Of a stretch of 64,000 nt of DNA, positions 24,940 to 37,089 are shown piece after piece. The DNA is taken from contig CM067506.1 of the NCBI GenBank assembly GCA_034509495.1, forward strand, positions 17,249,828-17,313,827, given 5' to 3'. Numbering within the stretch: the stretch's first letter is position 1; every line of letters starts with the position of its first letter. The notes under the pieces are model-generated. The model saw only the letters and a program-made list of their open reading frames with translations, was not told the origin of the DNA and ran no database searches. The position numbers and the translations under genes were made by a program. Origin of the DNA: Acestrorhynchus altus. Taxonomy: Eukaryota; Chordata; Actinopteri; Characiformes; Acestrorhynchidae.

Positions 24940-25049
24940 CTATCAGGCCGGTGTATGCAATGAGGCAGGCCCCATAGTTGTCTTGCTGGCAGCCACTGGC
25001 AGTGAGCTGTGAGGGCTGGCAGTCGTGCTGGAACTGGGCCCAGCGAGAC
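24940..25049 (-). CDS. gfra4: gfra4 coding exon: start of domain D3
   Basis: The exon follows ttccctcag and ends at CTGATAG|gtgagg, phase 2 to phase 1. It encodes SRWAQFQHDCQPS, then GCQQDNYGACLIAYTGLIG. This aligns with the family block SRLADFxxNCQ...C...NYxxCLxAYxGLIG. Joined to the D2 exon the sequence reads YVC-K-SRW, matching YxCRSRLADF of paralogs. All three cysteines expected here are present. D3 packs against D2 and helps bind ligand and RET. The short size and exact family match leave little doubt, although the exon is too short to stand out as an open frame. Confidence 0.93.
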
Positions 25050-25679
25050 CTGAGGGAACCATAACAACACATCCATCATCCAACCAGCCAGCACGTCCCT
25101 CTAACACACACAAGCATTCACACACTCACTCACTGCACTCTCCGCACTTTTGAATGTAGTTGGGAGTAGTTAGGGTAACACTAGGCTCAATTTCCTGGTG
25201 ACATTTCCTGAAAAAGCAAAGCTATGGCAGGGAAACCAGGTACCCCATCTGGAGAAGGAAAGAGTGTGTCAAATACCAGCCAGTCTGTTCCACAAAATCA
25301 ATTAAGCACGTGAAATGGTATCTGTTTGCTTCTTCCTTTGCTTATGATGCACACAGTTAATCAGTGAAACAGATGTTTTATTCTTAAAACATCACATTGA
25401 AGTTGATCTATTCTGACCTATATTATTGTAATGCTCTAAAAATATTGTTTTTATTTAACCTTTTTTATTTATAAAAACATATATTTTTAGTTAATATTTG
25501 GGTCACAGCACCAATCCAACCAATGGATCAACTTTCCTGCTTACAGCACCTGACAGTACTGATAAAAAAAAATGAACAGTGTTCCATTAAGCAAGAGGAC
25601 AACATCAGAACTGGCAGAAACTGTGAATATATAAAATACATCCTGTTAAAGCAGCATTAGTGAGAAATGGAATTTGAAT

Positions 25680-25790
25680 CCAGCCCTCGAGGAGTACAAC
25701 CTCCATGCATTTCTGGTCAAGATGAGAAATACAGTGCTGTATCTCTCAGCTTGACCAGAAATGCATGGAGGCTGTCCTCCTTGTGTAAAC
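25680..25790. repeat. near-perfect 72-bp palindrome with weaker outer arms
   Basis: Arms at 25700-25734 and 25737-25771 match at 33 of 35 positions with only 2 bp between. The left arm starts 'CCTCCATGCATTTCTGGTCA'; the right arm ends 'GACCAGAAATGCATGGAGG'. About 11 further bases on each side pair less well. It lies about 650 nt upstream (in transcript sense) of the first D3 exon. It could be a tiny palindromic transposon or a transcribed hairpin. Confidence 0.9.
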
Positions 25791-25993
25791 CGGAAGTGGA
25801 AGTAGAATGTAGACTGTAGTGGAAGTGTAATATATTTGTTATATTTTTTGCACAAATATGATTACATAGTGTTACACAATTGTGAGGGTTGCTTCACCAA
25901 AGTTACACAGTGCAACAACAGAGATGCCATTCTCCTTATTACAGGTCATTGGATCATGTTTGTCCATATAGGAGCTAATTCTGAGTTGCAATC

Positions 25994-26041
25994 ATTCTTC
26001 TTCTTCTTCTTCTTCTTCTTCTTCTTCTTCTTCTTCTTCTA
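25994..26041. repeat. (TTC)n microsatellite
   Basis: About 16 TTC units. Confidence 0.95.
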
Positions 26042-26184
26042 ACTATTATTATTACTATTATCCCAGCAATTTTACCATTGCATATTTGTACTTTTGGAAT
26101 AAAAACCCTTTACATGCATGCCTATTTTCTTGCTCATTACCAGTTTTGTGACATGCATTAGAAGCTGCTGGAGTACAACCATTG

Positions 26185-26345
26185 CACATCTACATTTATG
26201 GCATTTAGCAGACTTACATGGTTAGTCACATTACAGAGGAGGGCCAGAGTAGTGTTGGGAGTCTTCCCCAAGGACTCTTATCGGTGTGGCACAACATAGT
26301 TGCTGAGACTGGGAATCAAACCCCAGTTTCCCACATGGTTGCCAC
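26185..26345 (+). repeat. dispersed repeat with 'TTTAGCAGAC' core, copy 2
   Basis: 'ACATTTATGGCATTTAGCAG' is followed by a block ending in 'GGGAATCAAACCCC', a tRNA-like B-box-style tail often seen in fish SINEs. Confidence 0.55.
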
Positions 26346-26439
26346 ACAAACCACACTATACAGAACAACTGGATGCAAGTGAGCAACTGAGATCAGCCAA
26401 TGAATTTATACATGATGTGTTTCATGGACACACAAACAG

Positions 26440-26460
26440 ACACAGACACAGACACACACA

Positions 26461-26493
<33 letters not shown>
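26440..26493. repeat. (CA)n microsatellite
   Basis: CA run with CAGA and CAAA interruptions at its start. Confidence 0.95.
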
Positions 26494-26496
<3 letters not shown>

Positions 26497-27089
26497 GTAG
26501 CAACAATCTCCCGAGTTCTGAGCACAAATCAAGTATCCAATCAGATGCGTCTCAAAGAAATCACCCAAGGCCCTCCTGATAGTATATGCTAATGAGAGTG
26601 CTGTGGAATTAAGTGAGCGCCACCTGTGTGAAGCCTGATTGGCCAGCAGCATGAGTGTTAGGATTGTGATGGTGGATCAATGCAAGAGACAGATGAAAGC
26701 CTCTGTGTTTGTGACACAGAGAGGAGAGAGTGAGAGAGAGAGAGAGAATGAGAAAGAAGTGGAAGTGAAAGAGGGAGGTTGAGAGAGCGAGAGAGAGAAA
26801 TAGGGTGCAGAGCTCAAATACAGGCAGTCACTCATAAGCCCACTGAGAGGCTTGTGGAGTGACTGCTGCAGTCACTGTTCTCTCTTGCTCTAATTTAGCG
26901 GCACAGAGTAGAGGATGCAGAGGGGCCACTAAACCTAAGCACTACACAAACCTCAACGGCCCTTAGAATATATAGCCATCAGCTACCTGTGAAGTGATAA
27001 GGAGAGGAATATTTACCCAATTCACCTGCTCATTCTCACTCCACAGAGGAGCTCTGCAATGCATTCTAACCATTAGCAGCCAATACAAG

Positions 27090-27295
27090 TCAAATACTGT
27101 ACTCATGATCAATACCTGAAGTAGAAACAGTAACAATTATATGGCCCCTTATTAAAAGGTTGGTCACTGGTATCAGCAAATCATGAACATTATATGGAGA
27201 TTTGATCAACAAGCTGAACTCACTAACACTCTTGTTGCTGAATGAGGTCAAATCCTCACAGCAATGCTTCACAATTTAGAAAGACCTTCCCTCAT
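27090..27295 (-). repeat. dispersed fish repeat, copy 2
   Basis: Same family as 1-386, same orientation: 'AATCCTCACAGCAATGCTTC' is shared with small changes. Confidence 0.65.
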
Positions 27296-28204
27296 AGGTT
27301 TTAATGAATGAGCTGAAGCACAGTGATGGATTTGTGGTGACTTTAATCTGCAAGTTCTGTTCTAATTTAAAAATCAACAGCATTTTGTTATGTGTTTGGT
27401 GAAATTAGTCATACAGTCTTTCGAAAAGCCCAGCTAGAAAAGCTCTCCTGGAGGTAGCTCAGTATTTACAGACATTATCCAGTACCCAGTTTATGTAATC
27501 AGTGCTTTGTTAAAGAAAGTAGGCCTACTGGGATAATTTAAGTCAACGAAATAACAAGACAGTACCAGTAAGTGTTTAGCATTAGTAGTTCAGTATAAAG
27601 CATAAATCATATGATCTATTATCTTTGTTTAAAAAGAAAAAAATATATACTTAAAATACTATTAAATATATTTAAGAAGTACTTTATGATATTGTAACAA
27701 TAATGCTATTAATTAATTCTAAGTGGAATGCTGTATGAGCTTTTATGTCTATTCAATCTCGTCATACACATTTTTAAACTAATATAAGGGCACCTCTAAC
27801 CCTTCAGGGTTTTAGCTCATTCAAGGCTTCTTAATAGTCAACCCAGCTCTGATTGTGAGCGCAATGTTCCATGGGTATGCATGCCCAGTGTGTGCATTTA
27901 GTATCCCCACAAGAGCGGGAGAATGGCTGAATAGAGCCTAAATGCTTACGCTACACCGATCAGAGCAAGTGCTGTAGCTATCTGCACCAGAGCACTGCGT
28001 TGTGGCGTGCAGAAGCCTCTGCAGTGCCTGAATAGCACAGACAACCAGCTACAATGTCTACTCGCATCAGCAATAAAAGAGTTGCACAAATAGTTGCATT
28101 CAGAAGGATTGCAATGCTCTTTGGAAGGAAAATAAAGGGTTATTAAAAATAATAAATGATTAAAAATTTCAATTGATATGGACAATATTTAAATGAATGT
28201 CTCT

Positions 28205-28640
28205 CAATATAGCATTAGGTATAAAGAAACATTCCAGTTGTTCCAGGAGTTGCAGATGTTCCTGATGGTGTCTTGCGATAATCCATCTCATGTATTCACA
28301 CTCACTTCCTGCAGGTTTTGCAGGTGTTGATAGTGCAGCTAATAGAATCCCACAAATTTACAATAGGGGATAGGTTTGGTAATGTGACTGGCCATGGCAT
28401 AGTATCGGTCTTCAAGCCAGTGATTAAGACAAGCATTGTCCTGTTGGAATAGTGCATTAGTGTGTGTTCAGAGGGTCACTGGTTGCAGGACCTATTTAAC
28501 ATAACGAAAACCAAAGTCATCTAATGAAATTGCACCTCAAACCATGACACTAGATCTTCTGACCACAGTCTTTCATGAAGACTGATTCCTTCTGGGTGGA
28601 CGGAATGAGTGCAGGGGTGGTACTAGGTTATAGCTGTAAA
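28205..28640 (-). pseudogene. Tc1-like transposase remnant (minus strand)
   Basis: The minus-strand translation shows FQQDNACLNHWL, the family's FQQDNA-H block with the second catalytic Asp. Further on, with a frame change, comes NLSPIVNLWDSI, which matches SPIEHLWD with the acidic residue lost. Several shifts and stops make it dead. It lies in the 6.7-kb gfra4 intron and runs in the same direction as the gene. Confidence 0.65.
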
Positions 28641-29347
28641 AAATAAAAAAAATGAGTGTGGGAAACTTGGGCTAAGCGCTGGGTCTTTACAACATCACAC
28701 ACCCTTGGATAAGTGTCAATAGACATATAGCTCATAAATGAGTGAGAGATGAGAGTCAGATATGATGATTTGTGCACAAATGTGTTGTTTTTCATTTCTA
28801 TAATAAAACAGAAGTTATTTCAAAGTGTTAAAGTGCTATAATTGGATTTTTAATGCACCGACTTCACAAATCATAGCCTCACGCTGAATTTTGGGACCTT
28901 CAGTTCACCATCACAAGTGGCTCACAACCAACTAATGTAACCTTGGTGTTTGGGTTAGACAAATAACATTTCTGGGATTTTTTTTGGGTAATGAACAATG
29001 ACATCAAACAAGTTCAAAGGGAAGCAAGAACACACAAGAACACAGCGTAAAGAACACTCAAGATGAGTGGGTGTTTTCAGGGATGAGATGTATTACTAAT
29101 GACAGATATGGGTTGCTTACAAACATGAATATTTGTACAGTATGTTGACACACATTTTGAGTAAAAAACTGGCAGGATTATTACAGGATTGCAAGATGTT
29201 TAACTTTAGTAGTTGATTTCTGTAATACTTCATGTTCTGCTATGTTCCTTGTTAAATTATATTATAATTCCTTCCTTGGTTTAGACATTTCACTTGTTTA
29301 CCTTGTTGTCCTTATACTGTGACCAAAAATGGCACTGTTTGCCTCAT

Positions 29348-29535
29348 ACACTATATGGACAAAAGTATTGGGACACCTGCTCATTCATTGTTTCTTGTGA
29401 AATCAATTTAAAAAGAGCTTTGTTGAAGTAACTGTCTCTACAGATAAGATTTTCTACTAGATTTTAAAGCATTGCTTGAGGATTTCATTACTGTCAGTGC
29501 CAAGAGCATTAGTGAGGTCAGGATTTTATGTTATT
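29348..29535 (+). repeat. dispersed fish repeat, copy 3 (with end)
   Basis: It begins 'ACACTATATGGACAAAAGTA' 'TTGGGACACCTGCTCATTCA', continues to 'AAGAGCATTAGTGAGGTCAG' and is inverted relative to copies 1 and 2. Confidence 0.75.
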
Positions 29536-30699
29536 TGGATTTTGTGTGATTACCCCCTCAAGCAAATTTATTAAAGTTGCTTAAAATGAATTACAATAGC
29601 TTTGAACACAGTAAATGTGTCAGTAAATGTCTACTTCCACACATCAGTTAGTTCCACCTCTCCACTATACCTATATATTAATTTTGTATTGTCTTTATTT
29701 TGCTGTGTAGAGCCCTATTTGGATGGAATTCAATTTACAGGGGACAGTTCTTTCTTTCACAGGGGGCTCCTCTGTGAATTATTTCCTTTGGCCATGTCTG
29801 TGTTTTTATCTCCTGTCCTCTGAGAAAATGACAGGCCAAATTAGCTATAGCTTTTTATACTGCACTCAGGTGTTCTGTGTTTTTTCAAGCAGATGCAGCC
29901 TTGCGTTGAAAAATAGGTTTTTGGCCGCAGCTACAAGCCAAATTTAGTCTCCAAGCATGCATATCCATTAGAGATCCTCGGCTAGATAAACACTTTCTGA
30001 ATTGCAAACAAAATGAAATTAAATTGTTGTTGAAACACCCAGAACTGAAATGACAGCCAACATTTCTTTGACCATTTGATACATATGTTGAATTATTATG
30101 ATCATGTGACAACCTGATGTAAATATTCAGATACTAAAATCACTTTCGATGGATGTAATTTCACTGATAATCCAATTCACAAAGGATTTATGGTACAACT
30201 CTAGCTGGATTAGGTGTGCTCTTAACCTAAATATATTCAATTTACTAAAAGAAATGCAATCTGTGGCATCTTCTATGAGGTATCATACCAGTGAGCTTAC
30301 AGTGCAAGTAACAGACAAGAACTGACATTTGTAGCATTTAAAGCAATTTAACTGGAAAAGCTGAAGTAAAATGAAGAGATATGATACAGAGTTAAACTCA
30401 GCAAAGATACCAGAGACTGATCTTATGATTTTTTCATGACACTGGTCAAAATGACCAGACTGCAGAAAGCTGGAATGCTATTATTGCTGCCTCCAGCCTC
30501 ATACTTTGATCCTGTTTACAGCATACCTGTGAACAGTTCTAAAACTCGACTATAAGGCCCACAGATATTTCATGGGTGAAGGATCTGTTTATATTTCGAC
30601 CAAAGGACTGAGAAAAGGTAGTGAATCAATTAAACTTAAGCCTGGAATGACAATAATCGTACTGAAAAATATCTTTAGATTGATCCAGACATTGATCTA

Positions 30700-30890
30700 A
30701 CATTATCTAACCCAGCAATCCCCAAACCCAATCCTGGCACCCCCCTCTGCTCTGCACATTTTAGTGATTTCCCTGCTTTATCACACCCCCTGCAACTCTG
30801 AAAGGACCTGTTTTAATGAGATGATCAGTTTAATCACGTGAGTTGGAAGCATTTAATCCACTAAATATCCAGGGCAAGGGGGCAGCAGGC
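30700..30890. repeat. probable dispersed repeat
   Basis: A block of the 'ACCCAATCCTGGCACCCC ... CTGCTCTGCACATTTTAG' type. Similar wording occurs at 15700-15810 and 32440-32475, suggesting one loosely conserved family. Confidence 0.4.
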
Positions 30891-31674
30891 CCAGCTTTAG
30901 AAAATGCTGATCAAACCTATTTAGCTAGACAAGTAAACAATAGCATGTCATCACTATAAAACAAGCTGACCATCTTTAGCACAAAGTGTATTGTGTGACA
31001 GTTTACAGTTGAAACCACACCATATTAACCTGTTTCTGTGACCATACCACTTCAATTATAAAGCACATTAAAAACAACATCAAGGCTGACCAAAGTGATG
31101 TACAATAACAACAAACATACAAGACAAACACAGATCAGAAGATTAAAGACACAGGAACACAGCTGTAAAAGTTGAACAAGTTAAACAGTCAAAATCTCAC
31201 ACTGGGACAAAGGCCAGAGAGTAGAAGTGTGTTTTTAAAAACTGCGGAAACAGCATCACTTCTGAGTTTGCATTTGAACTTTGTTTCTGTCGACTTGGTT
31301 AGTGTACAACAGGAATTACTGTCCCTCTATATCTCTCATTGGCTAACAGCATAATGGCCTGTGCTCTGGTTCCCACTAACTGTTACTGCTGGAGCCACTA
31401 ACTAAAGTAGTAGCTACTGAGCAGCTCTGCTGAGTGAGACAAACTTGTTTCACATGTGAATCAGGAGAGTGGTGTTACGATGGGCTTTGGCATTAGACTT
31501 AGCTTTCCAACATTTCAGGCTCTAAAGTCGGCCAGGACATTGCCAGCTTTCCTTGAGACATCCAGGGCAGCCTACTTTAGAAGACAGAGAACTAGCACAG
31601 CATGTAAGATGAGCATATCATTTCAGATATAAAAGTGAACAAGGAACAGGTCATTCAAAAATAAATAAATAAAA

Positions 31675-31756
31675 TTTTTTATATATATATATTTTTTTTT
31701 TATAATACATGTGTACAGTATACATATATGTGTGTGTGTGTATATATATATATATG
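31675..31756. repeat. (TA)n, T-run and (TG)n cluster next to D2 exon
   Basis: TA, T and TG runs end 25 bp from the D2 exon donor, inside the intron. Confidence 0.9.
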
Positions 31757-31780
31757 TGAAGTGATAGGAGCTGCACTCAC

Positions 31781-32126
31781 TTGCAGACGTAGTCCGCCTC
31801 GCAGACGCGCAGCTGGGACAGACAGTTGGGTTTGTCTCGCTCCTCGTATGAGCAGGCGGGCACAATGGTCTGCCGACGGCGCTCCGAGCACGCGGTGTCC
31901 GAGCAGGGGCAGAAAAGCAGCTCGTGCGTGAAGTCTGGCGGCACTCGGTCGAAGAACTTGCGCAGGGCTTTGCTGCAGCGCATGCGGTTACAGGGCCCGG
32001 CTCGCGCAGATGGGGCGATGCACGCCGACACGTACTCGGTGCGCAGCTTCTGACACGTGTCGTCCACGTTACACGCCTTTGCAGCGTCCAGACAGCGGTT
32101 CACAGCAGACATTCCCGCCTCAGACT
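31781..32126 (-). CDS. gfra4: gfra4 coding exon: ligand-binding domain D2
   Basis: The exon begins after ctctctgcag and ends at TGCAA|gtgagt, phase 1 to phase 2, and is the longest exon (346 bp). The encoded D2 runs from AVNRCLDAAKACNVDD through CQKLRTEYVSAC, PCNRMRCSKALRKFFDRVP, LLFCPCSDTACSERRRQT, IVPACSYEERDKPNC to CEADYVC. These motifs match the GFR-alpha D2 block (NxCLDAAKACN, CHKALRxFFD, CxERRRQTI, PxCSYE). D2 is the main ligand-binding domain of the family. THELLFCPC and CQKLRTEYV are closer to GFRA4 than to GFRA1/2. Thirteen cysteines are present, as in paralogs by my count from memory. The exon is strikingly CpG-rich compared with the AT-rich introns around it. Confidence 0.95.
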
Positions 32127-32699
32127 CTGCAGAGAGAAGAGGAGACACTCAGAGCACTGCCCAGTTTCAAACAATTCCAGTGAAAGGAGAATGAAAAGCA
32201 GAAATCCAGATTTTCACAAGATCAAACAGAAAAGGACGTACAAATGTCCACTTTCTGACAAGTATCTTCAGTTTGACACTCGGGACTTAGTTGGGGCTTG
32301 GTTACCAACACAGCATGGAGGAAATCAGCTTGTGCACTGCTGAGATGTTATTGAAGCCCACTTTGATATGGGCTCTCAGCTCGTCTGTATTGCTGGGTCA
32401 GGTGTTTCTCACCTTTACCTTTACAACACCCTGCAGATCAGGGGTCACCACCCTGCTCCTGGAGAGCTAGCGTTGGCCAGTCCAAATATTGGCCACTTTC
32501 AGGTCTTTAGGTTCAGTTTCTCTCTCTCCCCTTCCCAATCAATTGGAGGGAATTCCAAGGAATTCCCAATTTACTCAAATCAATTGGCTAAGCAAACAAG
32601 GGAAACCTGGACAAAGTTGGGGGACTTTTTGGACTGGCCAATTTGGATGTGCACTCTGGGACTCTTGACTTCTAATTAAAAGTTTACTTTCATTGGAAA

Positions 32700-32970
32700 A
32701 GAGGACTTTGGGACAGTGAGCTACAGTCCAGTTCTTTTTCTCCTTAGTCCAGGTAATGTATATGGTTCAGCAGCTTGATATCAGGAATGCTGCAGTTGTA
32801 GCTGCTTTCCAGGAGATGTCTCTGCATGGTGACTCTTGATTCATTGACACCTGCCTCAGTCAAAGTTCTTGAAACAATATTTCTTGAGCTTCCTCTCAAG
32901 ACTGTGATCTTTCCTGTTGCTTGTGTACCTTTTCCCACCACATTGTCCCCTTTCAGACAACTTTCCATTA
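32700..32970 (-). repeat. unassigned repeat with open minus-strand frame
   Basis: A 74-codon minus-strand frame contains GSSRNIVSRTLTEAGVNES, which has the look of a transposase helix-turn-helix N-terminus. I cannot assign a family. Confidence 0.3.
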
Positions 32971-34307
32971 ATATGCTGTGATGTGTCAGTCACTCTTCTT
33001 TGTCGAGGGTGTCGATGGCCATATTGTGGTAGTATGTGCTATGTTAGACATAATATTTATACTGTTTGAATAGTAGCTATTCAAACAGCTGTTAGTGACT
33101 GTCTTGGGCTATAAGCTATACCGATCGATAGCAAATCAACAAAGGCTTGAAATATGTCACTTTACATGTAATGAATATTAAATATGCATGACCTTAATTA
33201 AGTATGAACAAAAATGAACTTCTTCACAATATGTTTTTTGAGTATTTGCCTACTTATTATGTAAAGAATTTGTTTACATGATGACCACCTAGGTTTACAC
33301 TATACACAGTATTTTAAAAAGTACATGACAACACTTCTGACAACAAGTGCAAATGTTAAACTGCTGTAAATTAGAAGAGAAAAGCTGTCGAGCCTCAAAA
33401 TAGTTAGCATAACATTCTGTGTTCCACTGATCATGTTCAAGTCTGGTGGACAGAAACCCCACTATAAACGTTTGAGGTAAATGGCTCATATCTGAAAAAT
33501 GAAGTAAAGCAACAGGTGTTAGGAGTCAGAAACACAAGAATGTAGGTACTTCATTGTCATCAACTGTAAATGTAAATGTGCATATGGATCCACTGTGCTT
33601 GCCCACAGGTAGGCATTTTCCACCAGAAGAACTCTGGTTCTTGAACTGGTTCCATTCAGGCTAATAAGAACCTTGGTGAATGGTTCAAAGTTAGGTTAGC
33701 TTTTTCGAAATACGCATCTTCATTTGGAGAAGCCTTCATCATTTTAAATATAGCTTATTACCATCATATTTGCCGACCCTTCTTGTTACTACATTTTCTG
33801 AGAGGTCTGAATGTTTGTGCTTTAGAAAACAATGTAATAAAGCAGACCTTTATAAATGCCTGCTCGGTGATGTTCAGGAAATGTGAGTTAGCAGCATGTA
33901 ATTACTGTCATGTTCTTCTAAAACAGTGATTTTCAAAACTGACTTATCACCACAGGATACTGAGTAATAAAAAACAGTAGTGGAGGGGAGCTGTCCAGTG
34001 CTGAAACCGGCAAGCCTGAAATGACAGCATTGTTTCATTAAACCATTAAATCAGTGTCAGTATATACCATAAATCACATTAATGCACATTAAATAACCAG
34101 TGTGAACCAACTGATAGTTTCATACTCACTTCAATAGTTTCCATTAAAACGTCAACTTTCTCACAAAAAATGTATATTTATAAAAAGTCTTGTATATATG
34201 ATATATAAACAATATAATGATAACTTTCCTTTCTTCTGTAAACAACCTAGCCTATTCAACTGACTCTGCCATTGAACTACAGCAAGATGACAGGATCCTA
34301 CACAAAA

Positions 34308-35068
34308 CAACTAAGGTTGCTGTGGCCATTTAAGATCTGATAAGCAAACTTTTTATTGTCATCTGTTGCTTGTGTGCAAAATCACTAATCAAAACTGTTT
34401 TGAAGGCAGATCTGCCTCTGAGGCAGAACAAATGCAATTAGTTTTGAGAACAACTAATTAAAATAAGCAGTAGGCTGAGCTTCAGCAACATGTATTTACT
34501 CCTCAGAACTTTGTATGTGGATGAAAGGTGTGCATTTCTGTTTGAGATTTCTTTTTTTCAAATGAACTTAGCTAGCTTCTAAAGCAGCATTCCACAGCCT
34601 TTATGCAATCTTTTCTTTACTGGTTGCTACTGCAACAACTGGCACCCAAAATTAGGGTGTGTACATGACACTAGTCATGCTCATGAAACATGTACGCAAT
34701 GGAACACAAAGCTGACATGTTGTGCAATGCTGCCTTAGAAGCTAGCTGGCTATTTTTCTGGACAGGTGTTTTTTGAGAAACCAACATCAGATAAAAAGAA
34801 TTTCTTAAAAACAAACCTCTGAGTCACACACCACATATAAAGCTCAAAAGAGCAGATACATTTTCTGTAGCTCTGCCTACTGGCTATTTTAATTGGTTAT
34901 TCTCTGAGCTTATGTTCTGCCTCAAAGGCAGAGCTACCTTCAGAACCGCTTTGAGTAGCGAATTTGCACACGAGGTCATCTGTCATTGTACAATACTACA
35001 AGAAAAGGACAAGATCCAAGGCCTAACACCTAAGGTTGCTGTGGCCATTTATGATCTGATCAGCAATC
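34308..35068. repeat. inverted-repeat structure with outer direct repeat
   Basis: Arms at about 34355-34434 and 34911-34995 are inverted copies, best around 'TGTTCTGCCTCAAAGGCAGA'. Outside them a direct repeat of about 37 bp ('CTAAGGTTGCTGTGGCCATT' 'TAAGATCTGAT') lies at 34311-34347 and 35027-35063. It may be an old non-autonomous transposon or a rearranged duplication. Confidence 0.65.
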
Positions 35069-35390
35069 TTTCCTCTATTGTAGTAATAATGCCAGAGGTC
35101 ATCAGGTAAGCCCCTCCCTTCATTATTGCCCATGACACCCCCATAAGGCTCAATAGTGAAGCTTCATTGGATTCCACTGAATTTCATAAACAACCTTAAT
35201 ATACCAACAGCATATGCAGCAGTTGGTATCTCCTACCATGCTATACCTTTATTCACATGCTGCATCCCCCACTCAACCTTAGCCCTTATTATCCTCAATC
35301 ACTGATTTGATCCCTCAGCTATTTTCTGATAATTCCATAATAGCTGCCCTCAGCAAACAACCACTGAACCCAAATTTGACCAGCAAAGAT

Positions 35391-35400
35391 GTGTGTGTGT

Positions 35401-35435
<35 letters not shown>
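35391..35435. repeat. (TG)n microsatellite
   Basis: TG run with one TC interruption; it adjoins the dispersed repeat at 35436-35526. Confidence 0.95.
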
Positions 35436-35436
<1 letters not shown>

Positions 35437-35526
35437 ACATCTGTGTCAGCAATGTGTGCAACCTAAAGCAACCGAACACCTCCATTAGAAGAGGTGTCCA
35501 CAAACATTTGGACATATAGTGTACAT
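35436..35526 (-). repeat. dispersed repeat end (ATATGTCC family)
   Basis: On the minus strand: 'CACTATATGTCCAAATGTTT' 'GTGGACACCTCTTCTAATGG', then 'TGCTGACACAGATGTGCACA'. It matches the copy at 42500-42755. Confidence 0.75.
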
Positions 35527-35794
35527 ATATGTGAACACACATACAGTCAACCCTGGCGCACACATTGCTAATGAAGACCCTAGTTGGTTATAAGGTGCAG
35601 CGAGTCCTTCATGGCCACTGTGTGCTGCTAATGAATAGAACATGAGTGGGAATAAAAGTTGAATGAGTCTTGGTCTCTGTATCACGGACAACATCCCAGC
35701 TGAGACTGCTGCTGCTGCTTCATTTTTCATATCAGCCTAATGCGGCGCACTGAGACAGCCTGCCAGCATTACACTGCTATAGAGCTCTGCTTAT

Positions 35795-36081
<287 letters not shown>

Positions 36082-36774
36082 TCATTCTACCTATTTCTCT
36101 CTCAATAATAGTGAATTGCAGCAAATCTTTGGTGTCCAAGACAGCAAAAAAGAAAATTTAGAGTAATTTGAACTAATAAACTAATCACTCATTTCCTCAC
36201 TTCAGTAATAGAACAGGTATATTGAGCTGCAAGTGTGTAGCTCTCTCCTGCTGGAGAAATATAACAGTGTCTCTGTAAGAGGTGACAAATGTGGTATTTG
36301 TTTGCTGATTGCTGTAAAGAAAGTGTTGCAGCTCTCGGTGTGTTTTGGGCATTCTCGGAAAGTGCAGCTCAGTTTGTATTTTATTCACTTTGCTCCTCTG
36401 GCATATTCTTATTTCAGAGGCGTCGGTTTGTCTGTCTCTGTGGCCAGTGTTTAGATCAGTCGCTAAATTCTGTGTTTTTGTTTGTTTCTTATAGACTGTG
36501 TATTTGTCTCAGATGGGCTGTATGAGTACATTCAGATTATAGTTGATTGGGTCTTTCTGGTCCTGAACTTGTTGGTGTGAAAGTGTGTTGGGATTGTGAG
36601 TGTGTTAGAGTTTGAATGATGTGCGGGTAAAGTCACTGCTGTCTTTGCTCAGCTCCTGGGGGAAAACATCTATCTTCTGGATGCTTTCAAAACCTTGCAG
36701 CATTTTCCGCCTTTTTTCTCCATATCAGTCAATTTACCAGTTCTTCCAATTATCTGCTATATTTCAAAGAAGCC

Positions 36775-37041
36775 TGACCTAACCTAACCTACACCTTGTC
36801 TACACCTGAGCTAATCTTAACTAACCTAACCTACATCTTAATCTACATAAACTTATCTTTAGCATCTACATCTTAATCTACACCTAAAACTATTTTTAAC
36901 CTAACCATAATCCACACCTTAACCTACAAATAACCTAATCTTAACCTAACCTTAATGTATACCTTAATCTATACCTGAAACTAATTTTAACCTACTTGTT
37001 TCATGCCAGTGTGACATGTGTTTTTTTTTTTACATTGTTTT

Positions 37042-37089
<48 letters not shown>

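Noticed and set aside
25700..25771. pre-miRNA
   Set aside because: The 2-nt centre and almost full pairing of 35-bp arms are unlike a typical precursor; kept only as a palindrome.
31924..32343. 139-aa plus-strand open frame
   Set aside because: It is the antisense shadow of the GC-rich gfra4 D2 exon.
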